Source of the DNA: Salinicoccus halodurans
GTDB lineage: Bacteria > Bacillota > Bacilli > Staphylococcales > Salinicoccaceae
Direction: 5' to 3'
Length of the DNA stretch: 64,000 bases
NCBI RefSeq assembly: GCF_900114445.1
Contig: NZ_FOTB01000004.1
Location: 250,094 to 314,093 of the forward strand
The notes under the pieces are model-generated. The model made no database searches. It was given only the letters and a program-made list of their open reading frames with translations, and was not told where the DNA came from. The position numbers and the translations under genes are program-made. Positions 34,872-43,169 of the stretch are shown in pieces (position 1 is the stretch's first letter; each line of letters opens with the position of its first letter).

Positions 34872-35457
34872 GATGTCCACCTTCCATTACCTTCCTTATA
34901 AATGACTCCAGCTGCCTTTTTCCATTTTCAGAGAGTATGGCTTCCGGATGATACTGTAACCCGGCAATATCATATCGCTTATGGCGGATGGCCATCACCA
35001 CCCCATCTTCTGTCCTGGCTGAGATTTCAAATCCTTCAGGAGTCTCTCCATAGCACACCAGCGAATGGTAGCGTGTGACGTTGAACGATGACGGAATATC
35101 TTCAAAGAGCCATGAACCGTCATGATTGATAAGGGAAACATGACCGTGAACCGGACGTTCTCCCCGTCCGACCGTTCCGCCCGCCATGTGCCACAATAAC
35201 TGGTGACCGAGGCAGATGCCTAAAATCGGCACACGCGTCCATTGGCGTCTCAGAAAATCAATGACATCCGGCCGGTCTGCAGGATGCGACGGACCCGGGG
35301 ATATGACGATACCCGAAATTTCCTTTTCTGTCATTATCCCTTCATATAAATCCTCCGGTTTTATAACGATCATTTCAATATCATACACACCGCTCTCCAT
35401 GTAATGGACCAGATTGTATGTAAAAGAGTCATGGTTGTCTATCATGAGAATATTCAT
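34840..35457 (-). CDS. pabA: Aminodeoxychorismate synthase glutamine amidotransferase
   Basis: 205 residues from ATG 35457, beginning M-N-I-L-M-I-D-N-H-D-S-F-T-Y-N. Class I glutamine amidotransferase with the nucleophile in G-I-C-L-G-H-Q and a C-terminal H-P-E-A-I. It provides ammonia to PabB. AAAGGAT lies about 13 nt upstream, rather far; an in-frame ATG at 35481 has no ribosome site. First gene of the cluster pabA-pabBC-membrane protein-pxpB'-pxpC. Confidence 0.9.
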   Translation of the reverse strand: MNILMIDNHDSFTYNLVHYMESGVYDIEMIVIKPEDLYEGIMTEKEISGIVISPGPSHPADRPDVIDFLRRQWTRVPILGICLGHQLLWHMAGGTVGRGERPVHGHVSLINHDGSWLFEDIPSSFNVTRYHSLVCYGETPEGFEISARTEDGVVMAIRHKRYDIAGLQYHPEAILSENGKRQLESFIRKVMEGGHHVRTREVQEG

Positions 35458-35655
35458 TGTTTCAACGACTATCCTTTGCATTTTATTTTCTACATTTTAC
35501 CACACAATGCCTGCATGCAAAAACTCCTCTCATTCAGTCCCATGGAGGATGAAAAAATGTTTTCTATATTGTATAATAGGCATCAATGATTTTTCGGAAT
35601 TCGAAATAAAATATCCCGAAAATCAATATAATCATAAGAAGAAGGTTGAAATTTA

Positions 35656-36852
35656 ATGTCAGAACCCAATCAGAGAATATGGACGAAGGACTTTGTACTG
35701 ATAATTTTCGTCAATTTTTTCATCTTTACTGCATTCCAGATGACACTCCCCACCTTACCTCTGTTTGTACAGGAAATCGGTGCGAGTGACCGCTGGATCG
35801 GCATCGTCGTCGGCATTTTCACATTCTCGGCACTCATTATCCGGCCGACAGCAGGTAAAATGCTCGATACCAAAGGCCGTGCGCCTGTCTTTCTGACCGG
35901 GCTCAGCATTTTCGTCATATCTATGTTCTCACTGGCGGCAAGCTATACGATAGCTATCCTGCTCCTGGTCAGAATAATGCAGGGAGCCGGCTGGGGGCTT
36001 TCCAGCACTTCATCAGGTACCATCGCAACCGACCTTGTCCCAAAAGAAAGGCGCGGGGAAGGACTCGGCTACTACGGCCTGAGCGGTAACATCGCACTTG
36101 CCTTCGGTCCCGCACTCGGGCTCTTTCTAACAGATCATATTTCATTTACGCTGCTCTTCTCCATCTGCGGGGTACTCGGGCTCACTGCACTCATCCTTGC
36201 TTCAAACATCAAATACAAGAAAGCAGAATCAGCACCTGAGACAAAGAGCACTTACGTTCCGCGTTTCGATATCGTGGAAAAAAAGGCCGTGCCTGCCGCT
36301 TCTCTATTATTCTTCATCACCGTCACATTCGGCGGCATCGCGACATTCCTGCCGATCTACACATTTGAAAAGGGATTCGATTCACAGTACATCCAGTTTT
36401 ATTTCATGATATATGCAGCATTTTTAATGCTGTCAAGATTATTTGCAGGCCGTCTTTATGATAAAAAAGGGATTGCGGTCGTATTCATACCGGGCTCCCT
36501 GTCTATCATCATTGCCATGATCCTGCTTGGATTCCTGCCAACCCCTGCATACCTGTTCATCGCTGCAGCCCTGTACGGATTCGGGTTCGGCTGCGTGCAG
36601 CCGGCACTCCAGGCATGGGCGGTCAATCGATCAGAGAATAACAGGCGCGGGATGGCGAACGCCACATACTTCTCAGCGTTCGATCTCGGTGTCGGATTCG
36701 GTGCAATGACTTACGGTTTCGTCGCAGAAGCTTTCGGCTACAGTACAATCTACTTCACAAGCGCAGTGAGTGTGTCCATCGCACTGATACTCTTCCTGAT
36801 CATGATGAACAGATACAAAAAAGAAAACGGATCCAATGCATCCCGCATATAA
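35656..36852 (+). CDS. Major facilitator superfamily transporter
   Basis: 398 residues with twelve hydrophobic helices. The loop between helices 2 and 3 has the MFS pattern R-P-T-A-G-K-M-L-D-T-K-G-R. The central loop (about 187-212) is charged and the second half has G-R-L-Y-D-K-K-G. Probably a proton-driven exporter; substrate unknown. AGAAGG lies about 12 nt before ATG 35656. Divergent from pabA, with a TATAAT at 35572-35577. Confidence 0.85.
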   Translation: MSEPNQRIWTKDFVLIIFVNFFIFTAFQMTLPTLPLFVQEIGASDRWIGIVVGIFTFSALIIRPTAGKMLDTKGRAPVFLTGLSIFVISMFSLAASYTIAILLLVRIMQGAGWGLSSTSSGTIATDLVPKERRGEGLGYYGLSGNIALAFGPALGLFLTDHISFTLLFSICGVLGLTALILASNIKYKKAESAPETKSTYVPRFDIVEKKAVPAASLLFFITVTFGGIATFLPIYTFEKGFDSQYIQFYFMIYAAFLMLSRLFAGRLYDKKGIAVVFIPGSLSIIIAMILLGFLPTPAYLFIAAALYGFGFGCVQPALQAWAVNRSENNRRGMANATYFSAFDLGVGFGAMTYGFVAEAFGYSTIYFTSAVSVSIALILFLIMMNRYKKENGSNASRI

Positions 36853-36867
36853 AATCTTCACTTTTTT

Positions 36868-36893
36868 GTTTACTTCCTTAACAATATGGGAAC
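36868..36893 (+). promoter_or_regulatory. SigB-type promoter
   Basis: GTTTAC, 14 nt, GGGAAC fits the general-stress sigma factor consensus GTTTAA-N12-15-GGGWAW. It lies 58 nt upstream of the GlsB-like gene. Confidence 0.7.
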
Positions 36894-36950
36894 TAACTAA
36901 ATAGAAATAATAATTAATATTTATTTTTAGAAGTTAAGGAGGAATTGATA

Positions 36951-37208
36951 ATGGGTTGGATTATAACATTAATCGTAGGCGGTATCATCGGTTGGCTTGC
37001 AGGTCTTATTTTAGGTAAAGATGTACCGTTCGGCATCATCGGCAACATCATCGCCGGTCTGATCGGTGCTTCAATCGCCAATGCACTTGGACTCAGTTTC
37101 GGTCCTACACTCGGCGGCGTCAGCATCATCGGCGGCTTACTCGGTGCAATCATCCTGATCTTGATTGTATCATTCATCATGAAAGCCCTCGGCGGCAACA
37201 GAGCATAA
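36951..37208 (+). CDS. GlsB/YeaQ/YmgE-family stress membrane protein
   Basis: 85 residues from ATG 36951 (AAGGAGG, 8 nt upstream), starting M-G-W-I-I-T-L-I-V-G-G-I-I-G-W-L-A-G. Three hydrophobic Gly-rich helices with the family pattern G-I-I-G-N-I-I-A-G-L-I-G-A. Family members are induced in stress and lie in the membrane; molecular role unsettled. The SigB-type promoter upstream agrees. Confidence 0.88.
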   Translation: MGWIITLIVGGIIGWLAGLILGKDVPFGIIGNIIAGLIGASIANALGLSFGPTLGGVSIIGGLLGAIILILIVSFIMKALGGNRA

Positions 37209-37218
37209 TATAAAACGC

Positions 37219-37252
37219 GAAATCCCTTCGGACAGAAGTCCGAAGGGATTAT
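37219..37252. terminator. Bidirectional terminator
   Basis: Perfect 13-bp stem AATCCCTTCGGAC / GTCCGAAGGGATT, loop AGAA, between convergent genes. Confidence 0.88.
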
Positions 37253-37256
37253 TTTG

Positions 37257-37547
37257 TCAAAAGCGTTCTTCTTCTTTAGTCTCTTCAATCAACCAGCGTT
37301 CCTTTTTGGGTTCATTGAGTGTCCTTTCTTCACGTTCTTTCTTCAATTTATCCAGTTCAATCTGCATCTGTTTATTTTCAAGAACAAAATTCTCCTGCTT
37401 CAATCTTTCCAACTCTTTTTTTTCTTCCAGTTCTCTTAATTCAAGCTTCTTATCCTTCTGGTTAAATGTACGGCCGATTGCATAAAGCGGAATGGAGAAT
37501 ACCATTACGACTGGGATTGTAGCCACAAGAAATTCTAATATACCCAT
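37257..37547 (-). CDS. Membrane-anchored coiled-coil protein, unknown
   Basis: 96 residues from ATG 37547 (AAGGGG 9 nt upstream; an in-frame ATG at 37553 lies only 3 nt from the site). One N-terminal helix (about 4-25), then a strongly charged heptad-like stretch (about 30-75) rich in Lys, Glu and Leu, and a charged tail. The layout recalls PspB, but no sequence motif supports that. Divergent from the PLD-helicase gene, with which it shares 150 nt of upstream DNA. Confidence 0.65.
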   Translation of the reverse strand: MGILEFLVATIPVVMVFSIPLYAIGRTFNQKDKKLELRELEEKKELERLKQENFVLENKQMQIELDKLKKEREERTLNEPKKERWLIEETKEEERF

Positions 37548-37663
37548 ATACATACACCCCTTATTCTGTTAGTAATATTTTACCACAATACATTGCAGTC
37601 CCATCCACTTTTCTTTAAATGGACATGCAAGATCTTTAAAAAGGGAACTTCTTTCCTTATACT

Positions 37664-37672
37664 TGATATAAT
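37664..37672 (+). promoter_or_regulatory. Extended -10 of the PLD-helicase gene
   Basis: TGATATAAT ending 25 nt before ATG 37698; no clear -35. Confidence 0.6.
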
Positions 37673-37697
37673 CACGATTTAGAAAGCGGGCGTTTAA

Positions 37698-40580
37698 ATG
37701 CAGGTCGATCCGAATAATCTTTTGAATGCGTACGAAAAAGGATTCTTGGATAAGAATTCCAATAAAATTGCGCACCATCCTCCTAAACTGATCATCAATT
37801 CCAGTGAAGAAAATATTCTATCTCCTATTCTCGACGAAATGGAGACCTGCGATTCTTTTGTCATTTCTGTCGCTTTTATCACTGAAGGCGGCCTCGCGAC
37901 TTTGAAGTCTACACTTTATGAACTCGCAAAAAGGAATGTCAAAGGACGTATCGTGACATCCACCTATCTGAATTTCAATAAGCCGAAAGTTTTCAAAGAG
38001 CTTCTGAAGTTGGAAAATGTTGAAGTGAAAGTGACCAGCCAGGAAGGGTTCCATGCGAAAGGCTACATATTCAATAATAGAAGATACAGTGCCATGTTCA
38101 TCGGAAGCTCCAACTTGACCGACACTGCACTGAAGAAAAACTATGAGTATAACTTGAAATTGACCAGTCTGGAAAACGGGGAAGTCATCAATCATTTTAA
38201 CGAAAATTTCGAGGAATTATGGGAAAACTCCGTGCCCGTAGATGCATCATGGATTGAAAAGTATGAAGCTGAATACGTGGAAGAACCTGAACGCAGAAAA
38301 ATCATCCAGATTATCGAAGACCAGTCAAAATATGAATATAAATCTATCGTCAAAGATAAGATCGAACCGAATCTGATGCAAAAAGAAGCATTGCACCAAT
38401 TGAAGAGCCTTCGTGCAGAAGGCAAGGACAAGGGTCTCGTCATATCTGCCACGGGCACAGGGAAAACTTATCTGGCAGCTTTCGACGTAAAGCAATACAA
38501 ACCGAAAAGAATGCTGTTCCTCGCACACCGCGAACAAATATTGAACAAGTCCAAACAGGATTTCTCATCATTGATTAAGGAGGCACCTTCAGCGTTTGGT
38601 GTCTATAGCGGGAATCAGAAGGATATCCAGGCTAAATATTTGTTTGCCACCGTGCAGACGCTTTCCAGGCAGGATAACCTCGAACAATTTGACCCGGATG
38701 ATTTTGACTACATCATCATCGACGAGGCACATCGTTCCGGTGCTGCAACTTATAAAAGAATCATCGATTATTTAAAACCTGACTTCCTGGTCGGGATGAC
38801 CGCTACACCGGAAAGAACCGATGATATGGACATATTTTCTTTATTCGATTACAACATCGCTTATGAAATACGGCTGCAGCGTGCATTGGAAGAGGAGATA
38901 CTCGCCCCTTTCCATTACTTCGGTGTAACTGATTATGAGAGAAATGGTGTCATGATTGATGAAACCACCTCGCTTTCCAACCTGGTAAGCAATGAACGGA
39001 TCGACCATATCATCGAGAAGATAGAATACTATGGACAATCAGGAGAGGAACGCCGCGGACTCATGTTCGTCTCAAACAGAGATGAAGCTGCAGAAATAAG
39101 TACTATGCTGAATGGGCGGGGATATAAAACAGCTCCCCTTACTGGAAAAGATTCACAGGAAGATCGGAAAAATGCGGTGGATAAACTGGAAGCCAACCAG
39201 TTGGACTATATCATTACAGTGGATATATTCAATGAAGGGGTCGACATCCCTTCCATCAACCAGGTCGTCATGTTGAGACAGACCCAGTCCAGTATCATAT
39301 TCGTCCAACAGCTCGGCCGTGGGCTCAGGAAACATGATGATAAAGACTATTTGACGGTAATAGATTTCATCGGGAATTATAAAAACAACTATATGATTCC
39401 CATTGCACTTACTGGTGACCAATCATACAACAAAGATAGATTGAGAAAATCAATCAATACGCGAAATACTATTTCTGGAGTTTCGACCGTCAATTTTGAA
39501 AAGATAGCCAAAGAAAAGATCTATAAGTCCATCAGCACTTCCACTTTGAACAGTCAGAAATTCATGCGGGAAATGTATACTTATCTGAAGAATAAAATTG
39601 GTCATCAGCCGACACTCATCGATTTTCATGAAGACAAAGATGTCATGGATCCGCTGATCATCTTCGATAAATATAATCACTACATCGAGTTTCTGCAGAA
39701 GATCAAAGAAATCGATATCAGCCTTGCGGAAAAGGATCACCGCATACTGACTTTTATTTCCCAGGAAATCTCCGAAGGCAAACGCGTACAGGAAACATTG
39801 TTGATACAAGAGGCAATGAAAGGTCCCGTCGACATCAGGGAATTCCAACTGAAGATGATCAGGAAAGGCTATCATATGACCGACCGGACGATGGATTCGA
39901 TCATCGGTGTGCTGACCCATAGTTTTTTCAAGGCACAAGAGCAGAAAAAGTATGGGTATCCTCTTGTAGAAGTGGATGATGATATTCTCGCACTCACAAA
40001 AAATTTCAATGATGCCCTGGAAACAGACATCATAAAGAAACAGATAGAAGATATCCTTGAATTATCATTGCTGAATTCGGAAGCTTATAATCACTCAGAA
40101 CAGCTTACATTGAATAACAAGTATGGCAGAAAAGATGTATGCCGCTTGCTGAATTGGGATAAGGATGAAGCATCCACCATGTATGGATATAAAAATAAAC
40201 ATCACACATGCCCCATCTTCATCACCTATCATAAAGATGATGAAATAGAAGATACTATAAAATATGAGGATCAATTTTTAGATCAGCATACTTTGAAATG
40301 GTTTACCCGAAGCAATCGTACATTGGAATCAAAAGAGATCAGAAATATTTTGGAAGGCCATGAAAAGTACGATCTTCCCATTTATATTTTTGTTAAAAAA
40401 GACGATGATGAAGGCAAAGATTTCTATTATCTCGGAAAAGCTGATATAGATTATGACACACTCCGGGAGACGACGATGAATGGTTCAAAAGAGGGGAAAC
40501 CGGTAGTTACTATGAACATGGTGATGGAGCATGCATTGGATTATGAAATCTACAGATATTTAGAAGCCCATACACACTAA
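37698..40580 (+). CDS. PLD nuclease - SF2 helicase - DUF3427 protein
   Basis: 960 residues in three parts. Residues about 30-180 form a phospholipase-D-like nuclease half-site with H119-A-K121 and G-S-S-N (136-139), an HKD motif. Residues 225-570 are an SF2 helicase/translocase: Walker A A-T-G-T-G-K-T (251-257), D-E-A-H (342-345), T-A-T (368-370), and motif VI Q-Q-L-G-R-G-L-R (537-544). Residues about 600-960 match the extent of DUF3427. All catalytic residues appear intact. Proteins of this build are often found in defence islands and are thought to act on nucleic acid; no function is proven that I know of. A weak site (GCGGGCG) precedes ATG 37698. The gene stands alone between its own promoter and terminator. 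Confidence 0.88.
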   Translation: MQVDPNNLLNAYEKGFLDKNSNKIAHHPPKLIINSSEENILSPILDEMETCDSFVISVAFITEGGLATLKSTLYELAKRNVKGRIVTSTYLNFNKPKVFKELLKLENVEVKVTSQEGFHAKGYIFNNRRYSAMFIGSSNLTDTALKKNYEYNLKLTSLENGEVINHFNENFEELWENSVPVDASWIEKYEAEYVEEPERRKIIQIIEDQSKYEYKSIVKDKIEPNLMQKEALHQLKSLRAEGKDKGLVISATGTGKTYLAAFDVKQYKPKRMLFLAHREQILNKSKQDFSSLIKEAPSAFGVYSGNQKDIQAKYLFATVQTLSRQDNLEQFDPDDFDYIIIDEAHRSGAATYKRIIDYLKPDFLVGMTATPERTDDMDIFSLFDYNIAYEIRLQRALEEEILAPFHYFGVTDYERNGVMIDETTSLSNLVSNERIDHIIEKIEYYGQSGEERRGLMFVSNRDEAAEISTMLNGRGYKTAPLTGKDSQEDRKNAVDKLEANQLDYIITVDIFNEGVDIPSINQVVMLRQTQSSIIFVQQLGRGLRKHDDKDYLTVIDFIGNYKNNYMIPIALTGDQSYNKDRLRKSINTRNTISGVSTVNFEKIAKEKIYKSISTSTLNSQKFMREMYTYLKNKIGHQPTLIDFHEDKDVMDPLIIFDKYNHYIEFLQKIKEIDISLAEKDHRILTFISQEISEGKRVQETLLIQEAMKGPVDIREFQLKMIRKGYHMTDRTMDSIIGVLTHSFFKAQEQKKYGYPLVEVDDDILALTKNFNDALETDIIKKQIEDILELSLLNSEAYNHSEQLTLNNKYGRKDVCRLLNWDKDEASTMYGYKNKHHTCPIFITYHKDDEIEDTIKYEDQFLDQHTLKWFTRSNRTLESKEIRNILEGHEKYDLPIYIFVKKDDDEGKDFYYLGKADIDYDTLRETTMNGSKEGKPVVTMNMVMEHALDYEIYRYLEAHTH

Positions 40581-40582
40581 AA

Positions 40583-40618
40583 AACCGAGATGCGGATTAA
40601 AATCCGCATCTCGGTTTC
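40583..40618. terminator. Bidirectional terminator after the PLD-helicase gene
   Basis: Near-perfect 16-bp stem from AACCGAGATGCGGAT to ATCCGCATCTCGGTT, with A and T flanks, shared with the convergent CNNM gene. Confidence 0.9.
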
Positions 40619-40622
40619 AGTT

Positions 40623-41963
40623 TTACTCTTCATCTTTTTCTTCTTCATTCGAGTTATTCTTGTTATGGTCTTTCAGCAATGCAACCTGCTTGATGAGGTG
40701 GTTTTCCATATCAAGCACGATCCACTTGTCGTTTTCTGTATTTACATAGTCATCGACTTCGATGTCTGTGTTGATGCTCTGGATCCAGCCACCGATTGTA
40801 TCGATGTCTTCACTTTTATCAAAGCTGATATCGAATTTTTCTTCCAGATCATCGAGCAGCACGCGGCCGTTGATATGATAGATATTATCTTCGACCTTCA
40901 CCAGTTCCGGTTCTTCATCTTCATCGAATTCGTCACGGATCTCGCCGACAATTTCTTCAAGGATATCTTCCATTGTAATCATCCCTGCCGTACCGCCGTA
41001 CTCGTCTATGATGAGTGCGATATGGACGCGTTCCCTCTGCATTTTGATGAGTGCATCGCTGATGCGTGATACTTCGGTAATGAGCGGCAGCTCATGCATG
41101 TATTCTTCGGGTGTAACGTCTTCATCCGACACATGGTTTGTCAGGAATTCCCTTACGTTGATGAAACCGATGATCTGATCCTTGTCCCCGCTTGAATCTG
41201 CTACAGGGTATCTTGTGAAGTTATGCTCTTTGACTGTTTCCAGCACATCATCGATGTTCACCGGATCTGTCAAAGTGATCATCTGCGTTCTCGGCACCAT
41301 GATATCCTTTGCGAGTCTTTCATCGAATGAGAAAATATTCTGCATGTACGCAAGCTCTGTCTGGTTGATTTCACCACTTTGGTAACTCTGTGTCATGATG
41401 ATCTTAAGTTCATCTTCGGAATGGGCCTGTTCTGTCGGCATATCTTTGAAACCGATCAGTCTCAGAAGCAGTCTTGATGTCCCGTTCATGGACCAGATAA
41501 GTGGTTTCATTATGATACCGAAGAAATACAGCGGGCCTGAAAATGCCATCGCCATCTTTTCAGCATACTGAATCGCAACTGTCTTAGGTGCAAGTTCACC
41601 GACTACGACGTGTATGAATGTAACGATGAAGAATGCTGCAGCTACTGTAAATACTGTGCTGAATTCATCGGGTATGCCAAGGAAAGCGAAGAGTGGATGC
41701 AGTATGACTTCAAACGTCGATTCACCTATCCAACCGAGTCCGAGTGCGGTTACTGTAATACCCAGCTGACATGCGGATAAGTAGTAATCCAGCCGAGCTG
41801 TCATCCCCTGTACACGTTTTGCAGGTCTGCTGCCTTCTTCCACCAAATGGTCTATGCGTGATTTTCTTGCTTTTACTAATGAAAACTCAGAGCCTACAAA
41901 CAACATTGTAAGCAGTATGAGTAATGTAAATAATGCTAAATTTATTAAAGTGGATATGTCCAA
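40623..41963 (-). CDS. CNNM/CBS-domain membrane protein (CorC/HlyC family)
   Basis: 446 residues: DUF21/CNNM membrane domain (about 1-200, three to four helices), a tandem CBS pair (about 215-340, with M-V-P-R-T-Q-M at its start) and a C-terminal CorC/HlyC domain, ending in an acidic tail. Relatives export or control Mg2+ (MpfA in S. aureus). The start must be TTG 41963, since an in-frame TAA precedes it directly; AAAGGG lies 6 nt upstream but inside a hairpin. The stronger GGAGGTGA lies before that hairpin (see findings). It has a long leader with a possible 44-codon gene. Confidence 0.88.
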   Translation of the reverse strand: MDISTLINLALFTLLILLTMLFVGSEFSLVKARKSRIDHLVEEGSRPAKRVQGMTARLDYYLSACQLGITVTALGLGWIGESTFEVILHPLFAFLGIPDEFSTVFTVAAAFFIVTFIHVVVGELAPKTVAIQYAEKMAMAFSGPLYFFGIIMKPLIWSMNGTSRLLLRLIGFKDMPTEQAHSEDELKIIMTQSYQSGEINQTELAYMQNIFSFDERLAKDIMVPRTQMITLTDPVNIDDVLETVKEHNFTRYPVADSSGDKDQIIGFINVREFLTNHVSDEDVTPEEYMHELPLITEVSRISDALIKMQRERVHIALIIDEYGGTAGMITMEDILEEIVGEIRDEFDEDEEPELVKVEDNIYHINGRVLLDDLEEKFDISFDKSEDIDTIGGWIQSINTDIEVDDYVNTENDKWIVLDMENHLIKQVALLKDHNKNNSNEEEKDEE

Positions 41964-41968
41964 TTAGT

Positions 41969-41988
41969 TCCCTTTATGAAAAGGGATT
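41969..41988 (-). promoter_or_regulatory. Hairpin between a strong SD and the TTG start of the CNNM gene
   Basis: On the minus strand CGGAGGTGA is followed by the stem TCCCTTT-TCAT-AAAGGGA, then ACTAATTG with TTG as start codon. The hairpin hides the AAAGGG near the start and, if folded, brings the strong site close to the TTG. Confidence 0.5.
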
Positions 41989-42122
41989 CACCTCCGGTAA
42001 TATTTGACTACATTTTTTGAAAAAGCGCTTTCTACTCTGCTGCCTGCCATCTTTTCTATGTTTCCGATCAACACTTCAATCTGCAAATAAGATTTCAAAT
42101 ACGCCTTCCCAATTGTAGTCAC
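41988..42122 (-). CDS. Possible 44-residue leader-encoded small protein
   Basis: An open frame from GTG 42122 to TGA 41988 encodes V-T-T-I-G-K-A-Y-L-K ... V-V-K-Y-Y-R-R, amphipathic and basic. A perfect AGGAGGTGA overlaps the GTG, too close for that start. The codon at normal distance (8 nt) is ATT, as in infC, in the same frame. A six-codon frame (M-K-N-G-R-R) ends in the TGA that overlaps the GTG. The stop of the 44-codon frame lies in the next SD. Coding status is uncertain; the element may be a regulatory leader of the CNNM gene. Confidence 0.4.
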   Translation of the reverse strand: MTTIGKAYLKSYLQIEVLIGNIEKMAGSRVESAFSKNVVKYYRR

Positions 42123-42217
42123 CTCCTACCGTTTTTCATAATAATTAAGGGTATTTTACCATAATTTTATACATTTTCGCTACCCATATACATTAACTCC
42201 AGTAAATATATTAAAGA

Positions 42218-42249
42218 TAAAACGATTCGGAAACATTATCCGAATCGTC
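42218..42249 (-). terminator. Terminator after the second DegV gene
   Basis: Stem ACGATTCGG / CCGAATCGT, 9-base loop, followed on the minus strand by TTTTATCTTT. Confidence 0.85.
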
Positions 42250-42253
42250 CGTC

Positions 42254-43105
42254 CTAGTATCCTTTTATAAATCCGAATCCGACTGTGCCGTGTCCTGTAT
42301 GCACCCCTGCAACAGGGACAAGCGGTTCTACAACGAGTTCCAGATTTCCCAGCCGGTCTTCGATGCGCTCTTTCCAGTCATGAATCAATGATTCATTGCC
42401 CGCATAAACGATTGCGAGAGTACGGACGGCATCTTCTTTTACGTGTTCTTCCAGCTTATTCATCACGGCATTGACCAATTTCTTCTTCGTGCGCACTTTT
42501 TCCCCGACAATCACTTTGCCGTCTTCGAACATCAGTTTCAGATGGATGTTAAGGAGCGATGCCAGCATGGATTGGGAGGCTGATACACGTCCGCTCTTTC
42601 TCATTTGGCTAAAGCTTTGCGGCAACAGATAGAGCTGTGCCTGGTGCGTCAGGTCCTTTACCTTTTGCACAACATCAAGCAATGCTTCGTTCGATCCGCG
42701 TGCTTCAACCACTGTTTTTATCATTTTCCCAAGCGGATAGCTTCCAATTCGGGAGTCTATGACGTGAACCGTCTTATTCACCTCTTCCGACGCACTGAGT
42801 GAACTCTGGTATGTTCCGGTCAGTTCACTTGAAGCGTGGATTGCCACAATCGAATCGTATGCATCGTCTTTATCAAGTGCTTCGTACATTTCCAGAAATT
42901 CACCGAAGAGCGGCTGGGATGTTTTGGCTCCTTCTCCGCTGTTCTTCAGCATGTCGTATATTTCTTCTGTAGAAGCATCCACACCTTCTCTGTATGCTTT
43001 GCCGTCGATAATGACCGACATCGGCAATACTTTGATATCATGCTGATTGATATATTCCCGGGACAGTCCTGCAGCAGAATCTGTAACGATTGCTATTTTA
43101 TTCAT
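42254..43105 (-). CDS. Second DegV-family fatty acid-binding protein
   Basis: 283 residues of the DegV/FakB family: V-T-D-S-A-A at the start, the lipid-contact T-S-Q-P, and S-S-E-L-T-G-T-Y-Q-S-S. A paralogue of the gene at 7.4-8.3 kb but clearly diverged. Firmicutes often hold several FakB proteins that differ in fatty acid choice; which one this binds cannot be read from sequence. AGAAGTGG lies upstream of ATG 43105. It stands alone. Confidence 0.85.
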   Translation of the reverse strand: MNKIAIVTDSAAGLSREYINQHDIKVLPMSVIIDGKAYREGVDASTEEIYDMLKNSGEGAKTSQPLFGEFLEMYEALDKDDAYDSIVAIHASSELTGTYQSSLSASEEVNKTVHVIDSRIGSYPLGKMIKTVVEARGSNEALLDVVQKVKDLTHQAQLYLLPQSFSQMRKSGRVSASQSMLASLLNIHLKLMFEDGKVIVGEKVRTKKKLVNAVMNKLEEHVKEDAVRTLAIVYAGNESLIHDWKERIEDRLGNLELVVEPLVPVAGVHTGHGTVGFGFIKGY

Positions 43106-43169
43106 TCAACCACTTCTTTCCTAACTCTTTTTAAATTATCTTAATTTTAGCATCTCACACGGCCATTTA

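Noticed and set aside
42010-42035. cre-like AAAGCGCTTT in the CNNM leader
   Set aside because: The outer TG/CA bases of the cre consensus do not fit.
41964-42253. Mg2+ (M-box) or Mn2+ riboswitch before the CNNM gene
   Set aside because: I could not find the conserved blocks of either class; a simple hairpin and a small frame are the only supported features.
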